Both the position numbers and the translations under genes were made by a program. The notes under the pieces are model-generated. The model was not told the origin of the DNA, searched no databases, and saw nothing but the letters and a program-made list of their open reading frames with translations. DNA of 64,000 bases from Pseudoalteromonas sp. DL-6 (GTDB lineage: Bacteria > Pseudomonadota > Gammaproteobacteria > Enterobacterales > Alteromonadaceae): positions 1,054,001 to 1,118,000 of the forward strand of contig NZ_CP019770.1 of the NCBI RefSeq assembly GCF_004328665.1, written 5' to 3'. Below are positions 8,441 through 17,948 of the stretch, piece after piece (within the stretch, counting starts at the first letter, position 1; every line of letters begins with the position of its first letter).

Positions 8441-9385
8441 TTATCTTCTCACTAATTGCAGTTCCAGCGCAGTGGCTGCATCGAATGATAATAGGTTAAG
8501 CCCAGATTTTGTTAAACGATTAATACGCGCGCTAAATGCGTGCTCGGCATTTTTGGCAAATCGTTCTCTAAAACTGTTATCCATCAAAGGGAGGGCAAAC
8601 TGCTGATTATTAGCACTTACCGTAACCGCTTGTTGGAAAGCCGGTAACTTATGCTCGAAGGGATCGCTAATATGGCAACCTATTAATTCACAGTGCCGCG
8701 CAAGTAATTCGAGTTGTTTAAAGCTGGCGTCATCTAAGGCGTTAAAATCGGATACGATATAAACCAAACTACCGGGTTTAGCTAAGTGATTTAAACGCTT
8801 AAGGTTATCACTAAAGCTATTGCTGGCGGGTTTATCAATATTTTCAAGTGCCTGCTGATGGGCGTCGCACAAATTATGACACAGCTTTAACACCGCTTTT
8901 TCACGGGCGCTAGGTTTAAGCTCTAAATGCGAGTGCTGATTAAACACAATACCGCCAATTCTATCGCCACGTTGGCAAGCAGACCATGCAACCAGGGCGC
9001 TAATATGTGCAGCTTGCACCGATTTTAATAATAATTGTGAGCCAAATAACATTGAATTTGAAAAGTCAGTAAACACAAATACCGGGCGTTCTTTTTCTTC
9101 TTGAAAAAGCTTGGTGTGAGTTTCACCGATACGGGCCGTGACCCGCCAATCAATAGAGCGTATGTCATCACCGTGTTGGTAATGGCGCACTTCGGCAAAC
9201 TCCATGCCACGGCCTTTATGCGGCGCCAGATATTGCCCCGCTAAGGTATTTTTTATTCTAACTTTAGGTGCCAGCTCAAGCAGTTGCGCTTTTGCTTTAT
9301 AATACATCAGCTCTTTGAGCGATAAATTAACACCATGGCTATGACTTAATTTAAGCCATGCCTGAGAATCAAAGTGTGTTTGCAT
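8441..9385 (-). CDS. DUF58 domain-containing protein
   Basis: A 314-residue cytosolic protein. The DUF58 core is recognisable from GRGMEFAEVRHYQHGDDIRSIDWRVTAR, followed by a degenerate VWA-like fold beginning VFVFTDFSNSMLFG; the DFSNS motif keeps the D-x-S-x-S spacing. DUF58 proteins accompany MoxR AAA ATPases and are thought to be their substrates or adaptors. It lies 3 nt downstream of the moxR gene and 3 nt upstream of the DUF4381 gene. Confidence 0.9.
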   Translation of the reverse strand: MQTHFDSQAWLKLSHSHGVNLSLKELMYYKAKAQLLELAPKVRIKNTLAGQYLAPHKGRGMEFAEVRHYQHGDDIRSIDWRVTARIGETHTKLFQEEKERPVFVFTDFSNSMLFGSQLLLKSVQAAHISALVAWSACQRGDRIGGIVFNQHSHLELKPSAREKAVLKLCHNLCDAHQQALENIDKPASNSFSDNLKRLNHLAKPGSLVYIVSDFNALDDASFKQLELLARHCELIGCHISDPFEHKLPAFQQAVTVSANNQQFALPLMDNSFRERFAKNAEHAFSARINRLTKSGLNLLSFDAATALELQLVRR

Positions 9386-9388
9386 AAC

Positions 9389-10345
9389 TTAAGGTACAGC
9401 AACTAGTTCAACAATACGGCTAATAACCTGATCTTTTGTAATACCATCGGCCTGTGCTTCGTAACTTAAAATAATACGATGGCGTAATACATTATGTACC
9501 ACAGCTTGAATATCGTCAGGCGATACAAAATCACGACCACTTAACCACGCATGAGCTCGGGCACATTTATCTAAAGCAATCGTGGCACGTGGGCTGGCGC
9601 CGTATTCAATCCAGCGGCCAAGTTGCTCATCTAAGTTTGCGCCTTCTCGAGTGGCAATAATCAACTGAACTAAGTACTGCTCTAGTGGTTCAGCTAAATA
9701 CAAACCTAAAATCGCTTTTCGAGCAGCAAACAACTCTGCTTGCGAAATTTGCTCAAGCACTGGGGCTTCATCATTAAGTGCTTCACCACGAGTTAGGCGT
9801 AAAATATCAAGCTCGTGCTCTGCACCTGGGTAATTAATACTTAAATGTAATAAAAAACGGTCTAATTGCGCCTCAGGTAGTGGGTAGGTCCCTTCTTGCT
9901 CAAGCGGATTTTGTGTTGCCATCACTAAAAACAGGTCACTAAGTGGGTACGTATTTTTGCCCACAGTAACTTGGCGCTCGGCCATTGCTTCTAATAAAGC
10001 TGATTGTACTTTTGCTGGTGCTCGGTTTATTTCATCCGCTAATATGAGATTATGAAATAAAGGGCCTTTTTCAAACACAAATTCACTGGTTTGTTGACGA
10101 TAAATATCAGTGCCGGTTACATCGGCAGGTAATAAGTCTGGGGTAAATTGAACACGCTGAAACGATCCTTCAATACCTTTTGCAAGCGCATTTACTGCGC
10201 GAGTTTTTGCAAGCCCTGGAGGGCCTTCAACAAGTAAGTGGCCATCGGCTAATATAGCAATTAAAAGTGCTTGAGTAAGCGCTGGCTGGCCAATGATTTG
10301 TGTATCTAAGTACGTTTTTAATTGTGAAAATGCGTTAGCTGCCAT
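9389..10345 (-). CDS. MoxR-family AAA+ ATPase
   Basis: A 318-residue cytosolic ATPase and first gene of the six-gene Bat operon. Walker A is GPPGLAKTR (41-49), Walker B is LILADEINRAP, sensor 1 is in VMATQNPLEQEG, and the C-terminal lid carries the GASPRATIAL sensor 2 segment. These are the MoxR subfamily signatures. Such ATPases act as chaperones for VWA proteins, and three or four VWA-like genes follow here. The gene is divergent from fadI, with a 329-bp shared upstream region. Confidence 0.93.
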   Translation of the reverse strand: MAANAFSQLKTYLDTQIIGQPALTQALLIAILADGHLLVEGPPGLAKTRAVNALAKGIEGSFQRVQFTPDLLPADVTGTDIYRQQTSEFVFEKGPLFHNLILADEINRAPAKVQSALLEAMAERQVTVGKNTYPLSDLFLVMATQNPLEQEGTYPLPEAQLDRFLLHLSINYPGAEHELDILRLTRGEALNDEAPVLEQISQAELFAARKAILGLYLAEPLEQYLVQLIIATREGANLDEQLGRWIEYGASPRATIALDKCARAHAWLSGRDFVSPDDIQAVVHNVLRHRIILSYEAQADGITKDQVISRIVELVAVP

Positions 10346-10674
10346 AATAAGTGGACTGTCCTCGTCAGCTTAAATAATACCTAAAGTGATTAGGTAACAA
10401 ATACTGAGCTAGTTATAAGGTTTATAAGTGGATAACTCAAGAGTTAGACTGATTTTTTGAAAATAGTTCGTTATTTTTTAACGGTTTTTAGCCTAACATA
10501 AAACTTTGTAAAATCAGCTAAAAAAGCCTATTGTATTACTCTTTACTGTTGTAAGTAGTGATTTACAATGGCGCTTTATGATTAATTTACGTTTATCTAT
10601 TGGCTTTATCACACGGGTTGTTTAGAATCGAGGAAAACACACAGGTCTGACCTGTCAGCGGGAGAGAATAATAA
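10346..10674. other. 329-bp divergent intergenic region, moxR / fadI
   Basis: AT-rich non-coding spacer that must hold the outward promoters for the MoxR-Bat operon (minus strand) and fadIJ (plus strand). The only strong sequence signal I see is the palindrome at 10641-10655. No small ORF with a ribosome binding site is apparent. Confidence 0.6.
10641..10655 (+). promoter_or_regulatory. FadR-like operator before fadI
   Basis: ACAGGTCTGACCTGT is a perfect 7-1-7 palindrome lying 20-34 nt upstream of the fadI start codon. The core GGTC-N-GACC matches the core of enterobacterial FadR sites (TGGTC-N-GACCA type). Its place just before the ribosome binding site (GGGAGAG) fits repression of the beta-oxidation operon that acyl-CoA would relieve. 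The regulator's identity is inferred; its gene is not in this window. Confidence 0.6.
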
Positions 10675-11985
10675 ATGTCTGAGCAAAACATACTTAAAAC
10701 ACCAAAAGGCGACCGTATTGCCATCGTAAGCGGCCTACGTACTCCTTTTGCTAAGCAAGCAACTGCGTTTCACCATGTACCAGCATTGGATATGGGTAAG
10801 TTAGTTGTTAATGAAATGCTTGAGCGATTAAATTTCGACAAGTCAGAAATCGATCAACTGGTTTTTGGTCAAGTAGTACAAATGCCAGAAGCGCCAAATA
10901 TTGCACGTGAAATTGTATTAGGTACAGGTATGCCAGTGGGCGTTGACGCATATTCAGTGTCACGTGCGTGTGCAACGAGCTTTCAAGCAATTGCAAATGT
11001 TGCCGAATCAATTATGGCGGGTTCTGTAAGTGTAGGTATCGCTGGTGGTGCCGATTCATCGTCTGTATTGCCAATTGGTGTAAGTAAAAAATTAGCCGGC
11101 AGTTTAGTTGATTTAAACAAAGCCCGTACGCTTGGTCAGCGTTTAAAAATATTCTCAAAACTACGTTTAAAAGATTTATTGCCAGTACCGCCAGCGGTTG
11201 CTGAGTACTCAACGGGTTTATCAATGGGACAAACAGCTGAGCAAATGGCTAAAACCCATAATATTAGCCGTGAAGATCAAGATGCTTTAGCACATCGTTC
11301 TCACTCATTAGCAACTCAAGCTTGGGCCGATGGCAAGTTAAAAGATGAAGTAATGACGGCGCATTTACCGCCATATAAAAGCTTTATTGAAGAAGACAAC
11401 AATATTCGTAAAAACTCAACGGTTGAAGGTTACGCTAAGCTCAAACCTGTATTTGACCGTCAGCACGGCTCTGTGACTGCCGCTAATGCAACCCCATTAA
11501 CCGATGGCGCAGCCGCAGTGTTAATGATGAGCGAAAGCAAAGCAAAAGCATTGGGTTACGAAATTTTAGGCTACGTACGCAGTTTTGCGTTTTCAGCCAT
11601 AGGCGTAGAAAAAGATATGCTAATGGGGCCAGCTCACTCAACGCCAATCGCGCTTGATAGAGCGGGTATTACGTTGGCTGATTTAGACCTTATTGAAATG
11701 CATGAAGCGTTTGCATCGCAAACCTTAGCGAATATGAAAATGTTTGCTTCAGATAAATTTGCACAAGAGCACTTAGGGCGTAATAAAGCCATAGGTGAAA
11801 TTAACATGGATAAGTTTAACGTTAACGGCGGTTCACTCGCTTATGGTCACCCATTTGCGGCAACCGGCGCGCGTTTAATTACACAAAGTTTATACGAGCT
11901 TAAGCGTCGTGGCGGTGGTTTAGCGTTAACGACTGCCTGTGCTGCGGGTGGTTTAGGTGCAGCCTTTGTATTGGAGAGTGCGTAA
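10675..11985 (+). CDS. fadI: 3-ketoacyl-CoA thiolase, alpha/beta complex subunit FadI
   Basis: A 436-residue acetyl-CoA C-acyltransferase that carries out thiolytic cleavage of 3-ketoacyl-CoA, the last step of fatty acid beta-oxidation. The nucleophilic cysteine is in [11 protein letters not shown] (C99). The C-terminal active-site elements are [16 protein letters not shown] (histidine) and TTACAAGG (second cysteine). The length and the linked fadJ-type gene fit FadI rather than the shorter FadA. The ATG is preceded by GGGAGAG. The fadJ start overlaps the stop by one base (TAATG). Confidence 0.95.
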   Translation: MSEQNILKTPKGDRIAIVSGLRTPFAKQATAFHHVPALDMGKLVVNEMLERLNFDKSEIDQLVFGQVVQMPEAPNIAREIVLGTGMPVGVDAYSVSRACATSFQAIANVAESIMAGSVSVGIAGGADSSSVLPIGVSKKLAGSLVDLNKARTLGQRLKIFSKLRLKDLLPVPPAVAEYSTGLSMGQTAEQMAKTHNISREDQDALAHRSHSLATQAWADGKLKDEVMTAHLPPYKSFIEEDNNIRKNSTVEGYAKLKPVFDRQHGSVTAANATPLTDGAAAVLMMSESKAKALGYEILGYVRSFAFSAIGVEKDMLMGPAHSTPIALDRAGITLADLDLIEMHEAFASQTLANMKMFASDKFAQEHLGRNKAIGEINMDKFNVNGGSLAYGHPFAATGARLITQSLYELKRRGGGLALTTACAAGGLGAAFVLESA

Positions 11986-14108
11986 TGACAGATTCAGTAT
12001 TTAATTTAACGGTTGATGATAACAAAATAGCCGTGGTAACCATTGATGTGCCGGGTGAAAAAATGAATACCCTGCGTGACAGCTTTGCTGATGATTTAAA
12101 AGCATTATTAGCACAAGCTAAAGAGCACGCAGTTAAAGGTATGGTATTTATTAGTGGTAAAAGCGATAACTTTATTGCTGGTGCCGATGTTAAAATGCTA
12201 GACAGCGTGCAAAAGCGTGAAGATGCATTAGCTATTAGCGAGTTATGCCATCAAGCATTTTTTGATTTGAAAAAGCTTCCGTACACCACAGTTAGTGCTA
12301 TACATGGCGCAGCGCTTGGTGGCGGTTTAGAATTTGCTTTAGCATGTGATTACCGCGTAGGTACCGATAGCGATTTAACTAAAATTGGTTTACCAGAAGT
12401 ACAACTAGGTTTATTACCTGGCGGTGGTGGTACACAGCGCTTAACTAAAATCGTGGGCATTCAAAAAGCCCTTGAGTGGATGCTAACTGGTAAGCAAATT
12501 CGTCCAAAACAAGCTAAAAAAGCCGGTGTATTGGATGATTGTGTTCCACAAAGCGTACTGCTAAAAGTGGCCAAAGAGTTTGCTGCGAAGAAAAAGCCAC
12601 AAGCTAAAGAGCCTAAACTTGATAAGATCAGCAAGCTATTAGAATCAAACCCGTTTGGTCGTAACTTTATCTTTAAAAAAGCTAAAGAAAACGTACTTAA
12701 AAAAACCGGTGGTCACTACCCAGCGCCGCTTGCGATTATTAAAGCGGTTCGTGCAAGCGTAGAGCTTGATGAAATGAAAGCGTATAAAACCGAAGCCGAA
12801 GGCTTTGCTACGTTAGTAATGAGTGATGAGTCTAAAGCACTTCGCGGTATTTTCTTTGCAACCACTGAAATGAAAAAAGAATGGCGCAACGATGACGCTC
12901 CTGCGATTAGTAAAACTGCTGTGTTAGGTGGCGGATTAATGGGCGCAGGTATTGCCCATGTAAGTGCGGTTAAGGCTAAATTGCCGGTACGTATTAAAGA
13001 TGTGGCAGAGCAGGGCATAAGTAATGCCATGAACTACACATACAAAATCTTAGATAAACGCCTTAAGCGCCGCATTATGTCAAAAGCCGATATGCAGTTA
13101 ACCATGAACCGCATTACTGGCACTACGGATTACAGCGGCTTTAAGCACATAGATTTAGTTATAGAAGCGGTATTTGAAGATTTAGAGCTTAAGCAAGGTA
13201 TGGTTGCTGATGTTGAGCAGCAATGCCAAGCGAATACTATTTTTGCAAGTAATACCTCGTCATTACCTATTTCTCAAATTGCAGCAAAAGCAGAACGCCC
13301 TGAAAATGTAATTGGTTTACATTATTTCTCGCCAGTAGAGAAAATGCCACTGGTAGAGATCATTCCTCACGAAGGCACGTCACAAGAAACCATTGCTCGT
13401 GTAGTTAACTTTGCACGTAAGCAAGGTAAAACGCCAATTGTGGTAAAAGATATGGCTGGTTTTTATGTAAACCGTATTTTAGCGCCATACCTTAATGAAG
13501 CGGCTAACTTAATGCTTGCTGGTGAGCCGATTGAAAAAATAGATGCGGCTTTAGTCGAGTTTGGTTTTCCTGTTGGACCGTTGGCATTGCTGGACGAAGT
13601 AGGTATTGATATTGGATCTAAAATTGCGCCAATTCTTGAAAAAGAATTGGGTGAGCGTTTTAAAGGACCCGATGCTTTCTCACGCATGATTGATTCAAAA
13701 CGTCTTGGTCGTAAAACAGGTCGTGGCTTTTATGAATACGACAAGAAAGGTAAGAAGGTTGATGAGTCAGTCTATGAGCTACTAGGTGTAACCCCAGCCC
13801 CACGTTTAAATAAAAACGAGATTGCTAAGCGCTGTGTTTCACAAATGCTTAATGAAGCGGCTCGTTGTTTAGATGATGGTATTATCGCAAGCCCGCGTGA
13901 TGGTGATATTGGTGCTATTTTTGGTATTGGTTTCCCACCATTCCTAGGGGGGCCGTTTAGCTACATGGATAAATTAGGCGCGAGTAAAATAAGCTCTGAT
14001 ATGTCTACACTGGCTAACAGCAATGCGATTTTTGCACCCTGTGAGACTCTGCTTGAAATGGCTGAGAAAGGCGATAAGTTTTACAGTAAAGCAGAACAAC
14101 AAGACTAA
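11985..14108 (+). CDS. fadJ: multifunctional beta-oxidation protein FadJ
   Basis: A 707-residue fusion enzyme with enoyl-CoA hydratase and 3-hydroxyacyl-CoA dehydrogenase activities. The N-terminal crotonase domain shows GADVKML and GAALGGGLEFALACDYR (oxyanion hole and catalytic region) and the LLPGGGGTQRL segment. The dehydrogenase part begins near residue 310 with the NAD-binding motif VLGGGLMGAGIAH, followed by LHYFSPVEKMPLVEII and the C-terminal helical domain GRKTGRGFYEYD. It forms a complex with FadI, whose gene directly precedes it. A strong terminator follows. Confidence 0.96.
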   Translation: MTDSVFNLTVDDNKIAVVTIDVPGEKMNTLRDSFADDLKALLAQAKEHAVKGMVFISGKSDNFIAGADVKMLDSVQKREDALAISELCHQAFFDLKKLPYTTVSAIHGAALGGGLEFALACDYRVGTDSDLTKIGLPEVQLGLLPGGGGTQRLTKIVGIQKALEWMLTGKQIRPKQAKKAGVLDDCVPQSVLLKVAKEFAAKKKPQAKEPKLDKISKLLESNPFGRNFIFKKAKENVLKKTGGHYPAPLAIIKAVRASVELDEMKAYKTEAEGFATLVMSDESKALRGIFFATTEMKKEWRNDDAPAISKTAVLGGGLMGAGIAHVSAVKAKLPVRIKDVAEQGISNAMNYTYKILDKRLKRRIMSKADMQLTMNRITGTTDYSGFKHIDLVIEAVFEDLELKQGMVADVEQQCQANTIFASNTSSLPISQIAAKAERPENVIGLHYFSPVEKMPLVEIIPHEGTSQETIARVVNFARKQGKTPIVVKDMAGFYVNRILAPYLNEAANLMLAGEPIEKIDAALVEFGFPVGPLALLDEVGIDIGSKIAPILEKELGERFKGPDAFSRMIDSKRLGRKTGRGFYEYDKKGKKVDESVYELLGVTPAPRLNKNEIAKRCVSQMLNEAARCLDDGIIASPRDGDIGAIFGIGFPPFLGGPFSYMDKLGASKISSDMSTLANSNAIFAPCETLLEMAEKGDKFYSKAEQQD

Positions 14109-14125
14109 TTATTTAATTTTAAAGC

Positions 14126-14152
14126 AAAAAAGCCGCATTAGCGGCTTTTTTT
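14126..14152. terminator. intrinsic terminator after fadJ
   Basis: AAAAAGCCGC, loop ATTA, GCGGCTTTTTTT. The A-rich 5 prime arm lets it serve the converging minus-strand gene as well. Confidence 0.9.
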
Positions 14153-14168
14153 ATGTTTGCTGTAAGTG

Positions 14169-14555
14169 CTATAGCAAATCGGCAATGGCCTGTTTGTCTT
14201 TATCTGGCATGTTGTCGACCACCAAATTAAATGAATTATCAATCATACGCTCAATTTCACCTTGTGGTATTGAGCCGTCTAAAATCACTGTATTCCAAAG
14301 GCGTTTATTCATATGATAACCTGGAATCACCGAAGGAAAAATGTCACGTAATGACTGTGCTTCATCAGGGTCGCACTTTAAGTTTAGCCACCAAATAGGT
14401 TCGCCGTTTTCATCGGTTTCACCCTCATTGCTCAGTGCAAGGGTGGCGAACATCTTATGGTTTACTTTATATACATCAACATCTTTAGCAAAAGGTTGCG
14501 TTAGTTTAACTAACGGTTTGTTCATTAAATAAGTATGTACAGTTTGTTGGTTCAT
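14169..14555 (-). CDS. MmcQ/YjbR family DNA-binding protein
   Basis: A 128-residue cytosolic protein of the MmcQ/YjbR fold. Family features are KVNHKMFATLALSNEG near residues 30-47, WWLNLKCDPDEAQSLR (the typical Lys-Cys-Asp-Pro step), IPGYHMNKRLWNTVILDGSIPQ and a final IDNSFNLVV helix. Members bind DNA in structural work, but the cellular role is unknown. The ATG has AAGGA seven bases upstream. It stands alone on the minus strand, convergent with fadJ. Confidence 0.88.
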   Translation of the reverse strand: MNQQTVHTYLMNKPLVKLTQPFAKDVDVYKVNHKMFATLALSNEGETDENGEPIWWLNLKCDPDEAQSLRDIFPSVIPGYHMNKRLWNTVILDGSIPQGEIERMIDNSFNLVVDNMPDKDKQAIADLL

Positions 14556-14748
14556 GAGCCATTCCTTGAGGTCATAATCGATAACTTAACCATAGCAGCT
14601 TTTTGCCACTAGATGACACGTGTTTCAGTCTAAATTACAGATTTATAAGTCAATACGAAGTAAGAAGCTAATCATATCACTTTATTGTTGAACAAAATCA
14701 GTTTCGTGGTATGTTTCTCGCAATCAAAAAAACAATAGGAATTCACCC

Positions 14749-15321
14749 ATGCCAAAGGCGAGTGATGTTAAAAAAGGGACGGCTATTGACTTTAATGGCC
14801 GTGTATTAGTAGTAAAAGATATCGTACGCTCAGTACCACAAGGTCGTGCTGGTGGTAGTTTATACCGTATGCGATTATACGATGTAGTAACGGGTAGTAA
14901 AGTTGACGAAACATTTAAAGACAGCGACATGCTTAATCTTGCTGATTTAATCCGTCGTGAAGCCATGCTGTCGTATATTGATGGGGATGAGTATGTCTTC
15001 ATGGATAATGAAGATTACACGCCTTACAATTTAAATAAAGACGCCATAGCGGAAGAAATTCAATTTGTTAATGAAGAAACCCAAGGTGTGCATGTTATTG
15101 TGATTGATGGCGCGCCGGTAGGGCTTGATCTTCCTTCAAGTGTTGAACTTGTTGTTGAAGAAACTGACCCTTCAATTAAGGGGGCTTCCGCCAGTGCTCG
15201 ATCAAAGCCTGCACGCTTATCAACGGGCTTAACGATTCAAGTGCCAGAGCATATTTCAACCGGTGATCGCATCCGTATAAATACCGCTGAGCACAAGTTT
15301 ATGGGTCGTGCTGACAAGTAA
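14749..15321 (+). CDS. efpL: elongation factor P-like protein EfpL (YeiP)
   Basis: A 190-residue EF-P paralogue that helps ribosomes through stalling sequences. It has the three-beta-barrel EF-P layout and ends with the [17 protein letters not shown] tail. The loop that reaches the peptidyl-transferase centre reads [12 protein letters not shown], so the tip is arginine at residue 33 rather than the modifiable lysine of EF-P. That is the EfpL/YeiP hallmark. True EF-P and its EpmA/EpmB modification enzymes are not in this window, although epmC is (32954-33508). AGGA lies upstream of the ATG. Confidence 0.92.
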   Translation: MPKASDVKKGTAIDFNGRVLVVKDIVRSVPQGRAGGSLYRMRLYDVVTGSKVDETFKDSDMLNLADLIRREAMLSYIDGDEYVFMDNEDYTPYNLNKDAIAEEIQFVNEETQGVHVIVIDGAPVGLDLPSSVELVVEETDPSIKGASASARSKPARLSTGLTIQVPEHISTGDRIRINTAEHKFMGRADK

Positions 15322-15339
15322 GCTGTAATGAGAATTGAG

Positions 15340-15371
15340 AGCCGAGCATGTTAGTTGCTTGGCTTTTTTTG
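15340..15371 (+). terminator. intrinsic terminator after efpL
   Basis: AGCCGAGCA and TGCTTGGCT form a 9-bp stem with one G-T pair, followed by TTTTTTT. Confidence 0.85.
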
Positions 15372-15462
15372 TGTCTGAGTAACGGGTAAATAATGTGTTG
15401 CTTTAATTTTCGCCAGTTTGACGCTATTATACGCGCCTCAATTTTTAAGCAGTTTGGTGGCC

Positions 15463-15660
15463 ATGGTGTTATTTATTTTACTCAGTGGTGTGTTTATCAT
15501 ACTTATGTATATTGAAACCATTAAAAAGGGTATGCCCGTTAAGCGCTGGCTATTTTTAAGCGGATTGTTGGGACCTGCAGCGTGGTGTTTATTTAACCTA
15601 CATTATCGACGTGCATTAATACGCAATACCGGCATAAAAACGTGCCTATGGCGTGCTTAA
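15463..15660 (+). CDS. small two-helix membrane protein, function unknown
   Basis: An ORF of about 65 residues from the ATG at 15463. It has two hydrophobic segments (MVLFILLSGVFIILMYI and WLFLSGLLGPAAWCLFNL) separated by KKGMPVKRW, and a basic C-terminal tail. The frame is open back to a TTG at 15418, but TATTAT at 15426-15431 upstream looks like a -10 element, favouring a later start (TTG 15454 or ATG 15463). Its stop overlaps the end of the convergent GGDEF-EAL gene by 4 bp. I do not recognise the family. The hydrophobic-helix pattern supports it being real. Confidence 0.55.
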   Translation: MVLFILLSGVFIILMYIETIKKGMPVKRWLFLSGLLGPAAWCLFNLHYRRALIRNTGIKTCLWRA

Positions 15661-17897
15661 CTCGTCGCTCTAATTAAACTTAGTTTTGATTGGCTCTGTT
15701 GTTGTTTTAAAAACGCAGTAAATTCATCTTTTGACAGTGGCTTAGAGTAGTAATAACCCTGCAGTGTTTCACAGTTAAGCTCTTCAAGTATGCTTATTTG
15801 CGATGCTTGCTCTACACCTTCTGCAACTACGTGCAAATCAAGGTTATGTGCAATTGTGACGATAGAGTCCACCATATTGCGGCCACGCTCTGTCTTCATA
15901 TCATCAATAAAGGCTTTATCTACCTTAAGCGTATTCAGTGGAAACTGCTTTAAATACGCCAGCGATGAATACCCAGTACCAAAGTCATCCATGGCTAAAT
16001 GAATGCCACGGGCACTTAAAGAGCGCATAATAGCAATCGCTTCTTGTGGGTCGTCCATTACCGTACCTTCGGTGATCTCAAGCTCTAAAAAGTAAGAGGG
16101 CAGTTCATTTTTTTGTAAAATCACATCAATGCGAGAGGTTAAATCGGGTAGGCTAAATTGTTTGGCCGATAAATTTACCGCTACACGAGCGTTAAATAAT
16201 CCAGCGTCTAGCCATTGCTTTACATCACGACAAGCTTTGTTTAAAACCACTTCACCAATTTCAATAATTTGCCCTGTCTCTTCGGCGATTGGAATAAATA
16301 CACCGGGGCTAATAATGCCTTTTTTAGGGGTAATAAAGCGCACCAACGCTTCCATTCCGGCAAGCTTACCAGTACGAATATTCATTTTAGGTTGGTAGTA
16401 CACCTCAAAGTGATCTTCTTTTAAACCAAAGCGCATTAGGTTTTCTATTTGCAGTCGTTTTACTGCTTGGCGATTCATAGTGTCATTAAAGAACAGGTAG
16501 CTATTGCCTTTCTTTTTCGCATGATACATGGCGGTATCGGCGTTCTTTAATAGTATTTCGGGGGTATTACCATCTTCTGGAAACAGTACAATTCCTACAC
16601 TTGAGGTGATAGCAAGTTCATGACCTGCCATTTTAAATGGTGTGGCTATTGCCGCTAAAAATTGTTTAGCCATGCGGGTAATAGTGTGAATATCGTTGGT
16701 GTTAGACATAACAAGCGCAAACTCATCACCACCAAGGCGATAAAATACATCATTTTCACGGGTGAGCTTATTTAAACGCATAGCAAGTTTTGCTAGCAAG
16801 CTATCACCTAACTGATGACCCAATGAGTCATTTATCTTTTTAAAGTTATCTAAATCAAATACTAACAAGGCATGGTGAGAATGCTGCTTGGCTAGTTTTT
16901 GTAAGTCAGAAAAAAACAAATTACGGTTAGGTAAGCTGGTGGTGCGATCTCGATTAGATAAATTATTGAGCTCAGACTCGGTTTTTTTACGCTCGGTTAA
17001 GTCAGAATATACTACGACATAATTGGTAATTTGATTTTGCGCGTTTTTAATTTCATCTATCGAGATTTCAAATGGTAGTAAAGCATGATCGCTATTGCGC
17101 AGCTTTACTTCTTCTTGAATATGCTCGTGCTTTCGAACGGTGTCTTTTATGGTTTCTATGTAGCTTTTGTCATAACCGGCTAAATGAAATTCTTTTTTAA
17201 GGTATTGCTCACGTACACCGCCAAACAAAGTTAAAAAGCTGGGGTTAATATCAACAAGCTTAAAGTCTTTATCATATATAGCCAGTGCATCAGTGAGTGA
17301 CTCAACGCATTTTGCAAATAGGTTCAGTCGCTCTTCGGTTGATTTTAACTGCGAAATATCTCTTACCGTGCCAGTCATTCGCAGTGGGCTAAGGTTCGCG
17401 TCTTTTTCAATTATTTTGCCACGGTCGAGTACCCAATGCCATTTACCAAAACTATCTTTAATACGATAAGTAGCTTCGAAAAAAGTACTCTCTTCAGCAA
17501 AGTGTTTTTTTAATAGGTAGTCTACATGGGTTAAATCACGGGGGTGTATTAGGCTTTTATTCGGTGGAAATTCTACTAGATTGCTACTATTCATTACGTA
17601 CTTGTCGTTAATACGAATAACTTTTCCGGTTTTTATATTCCAGTCCCATAGCGTGTCACCACTGCCTTCTACGGTACTTTTTAAACGTTTTTCAGACAGC
17701 TGTAATTGAGAGTGTGAGCGTTTTAGTGAGTGAATAACCGTTAACAAATAAATTAACAGTAATGACATTATTGCGCACACGCTAACGACTAGCGCATTTA
17801 AGTTCAAGCTAAACGATGACTCGAATGCACTAGCAGAGTAGGCTGTGGCCAAAGCGGCCAACAATAGAATGTATTTTATTATTTTTATTTTGTTCAT
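15657..17897 (-). CDS. PAS-GGDEF-EAL cyclic-di-GMP protein
   Basis: A 746-residue membrane protein of c-di-GMP turnover. Two hydrophobic segments near the N-terminus (about 8-25 and 30-55) are followed by two PAS domains (about 70-185, ending in the PAC-like RMTGTVRDISQLKSTEERL, and 190-310). The GGDEF domain has an intact RLGGDEFALV active site near residue 390 and an RxxD inhibitory site (REND) five residues before it. The EAL domain has EALVRF, NLSAKQF, ELEITEG, AMDDFGTGYSSL and AEGVEQ, so all the residues expected for phosphodiesterase activity are present. It could be bifunctional. Monocistronic. Confidence 0.93.
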   Translation of the reverse strand: MNKIKIIKYILLLAALATAYSASAFESSFSLNLNALVVSVCAIMSLLLIYLLTVIHSLKRSHSQLQLSEKRLKSTVEGSGDTLWDWNIKTGKVIRINDKYVMNSSNLVEFPPNKSLIHPRDLTHVDYLLKKHFAEESTFFEATYRIKDSFGKWHWVLDRGKIIEKDANLSPLRMTGTVRDISQLKSTEERLNLFAKCVESLTDALAIYDKDFKLVDINPSFLTLFGGVREQYLKKEFHLAGYDKSYIETIKDTVRKHEHIQEEVKLRNSDHALLPFEISIDEIKNAQNQITNYVVVYSDLTERKKTESELNNLSNRDRTTSLPNRNLFFSDLQKLAKQHSHHALLVFDLDNFKKINDSLGHQLGDSLLAKLAMRLNKLTRENDVFYRLGGDEFALVMSNTNDIHTITRMAKQFLAAIATPFKMAGHELAITSSVGIVLFPEDGNTPEILLKNADTAMYHAKKKGNSYLFFNDTMNRQAVKRLQIENLMRFGLKEDHFEVYYQPKMNIRTGKLAGMEALVRFITPKKGIISPGVFIPIAEETGQIIEIGEVVLNKACRDVKQWLDAGLFNARVAVNLSAKQFSLPDLTSRIDVILQKNELPSYFLELEITEGTVMDDPQEAIAIMRSLSARGIHLAMDDFGTGYSSLAYLKQFPLNTLKVDKAFIDDMKTERGRNMVDSIVTIAHNLDLHVVAEGVEQASQISILEELNCETLQGYYYSKPLSKDEFTAFLKQQQSQSKLSLIRATS

Positions 17898-17948
17898 TGT
17901 CTTACTTCTTATTTACAAAAGACAATCTAAATCAAGCGCGAGCAAGAG

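Noticed and set aside
12716..13030. 104-residue minus-strand frame in fadJ
   Set aside because: Antisense to conserved dehydrogenase sequence; composition is an artefact.
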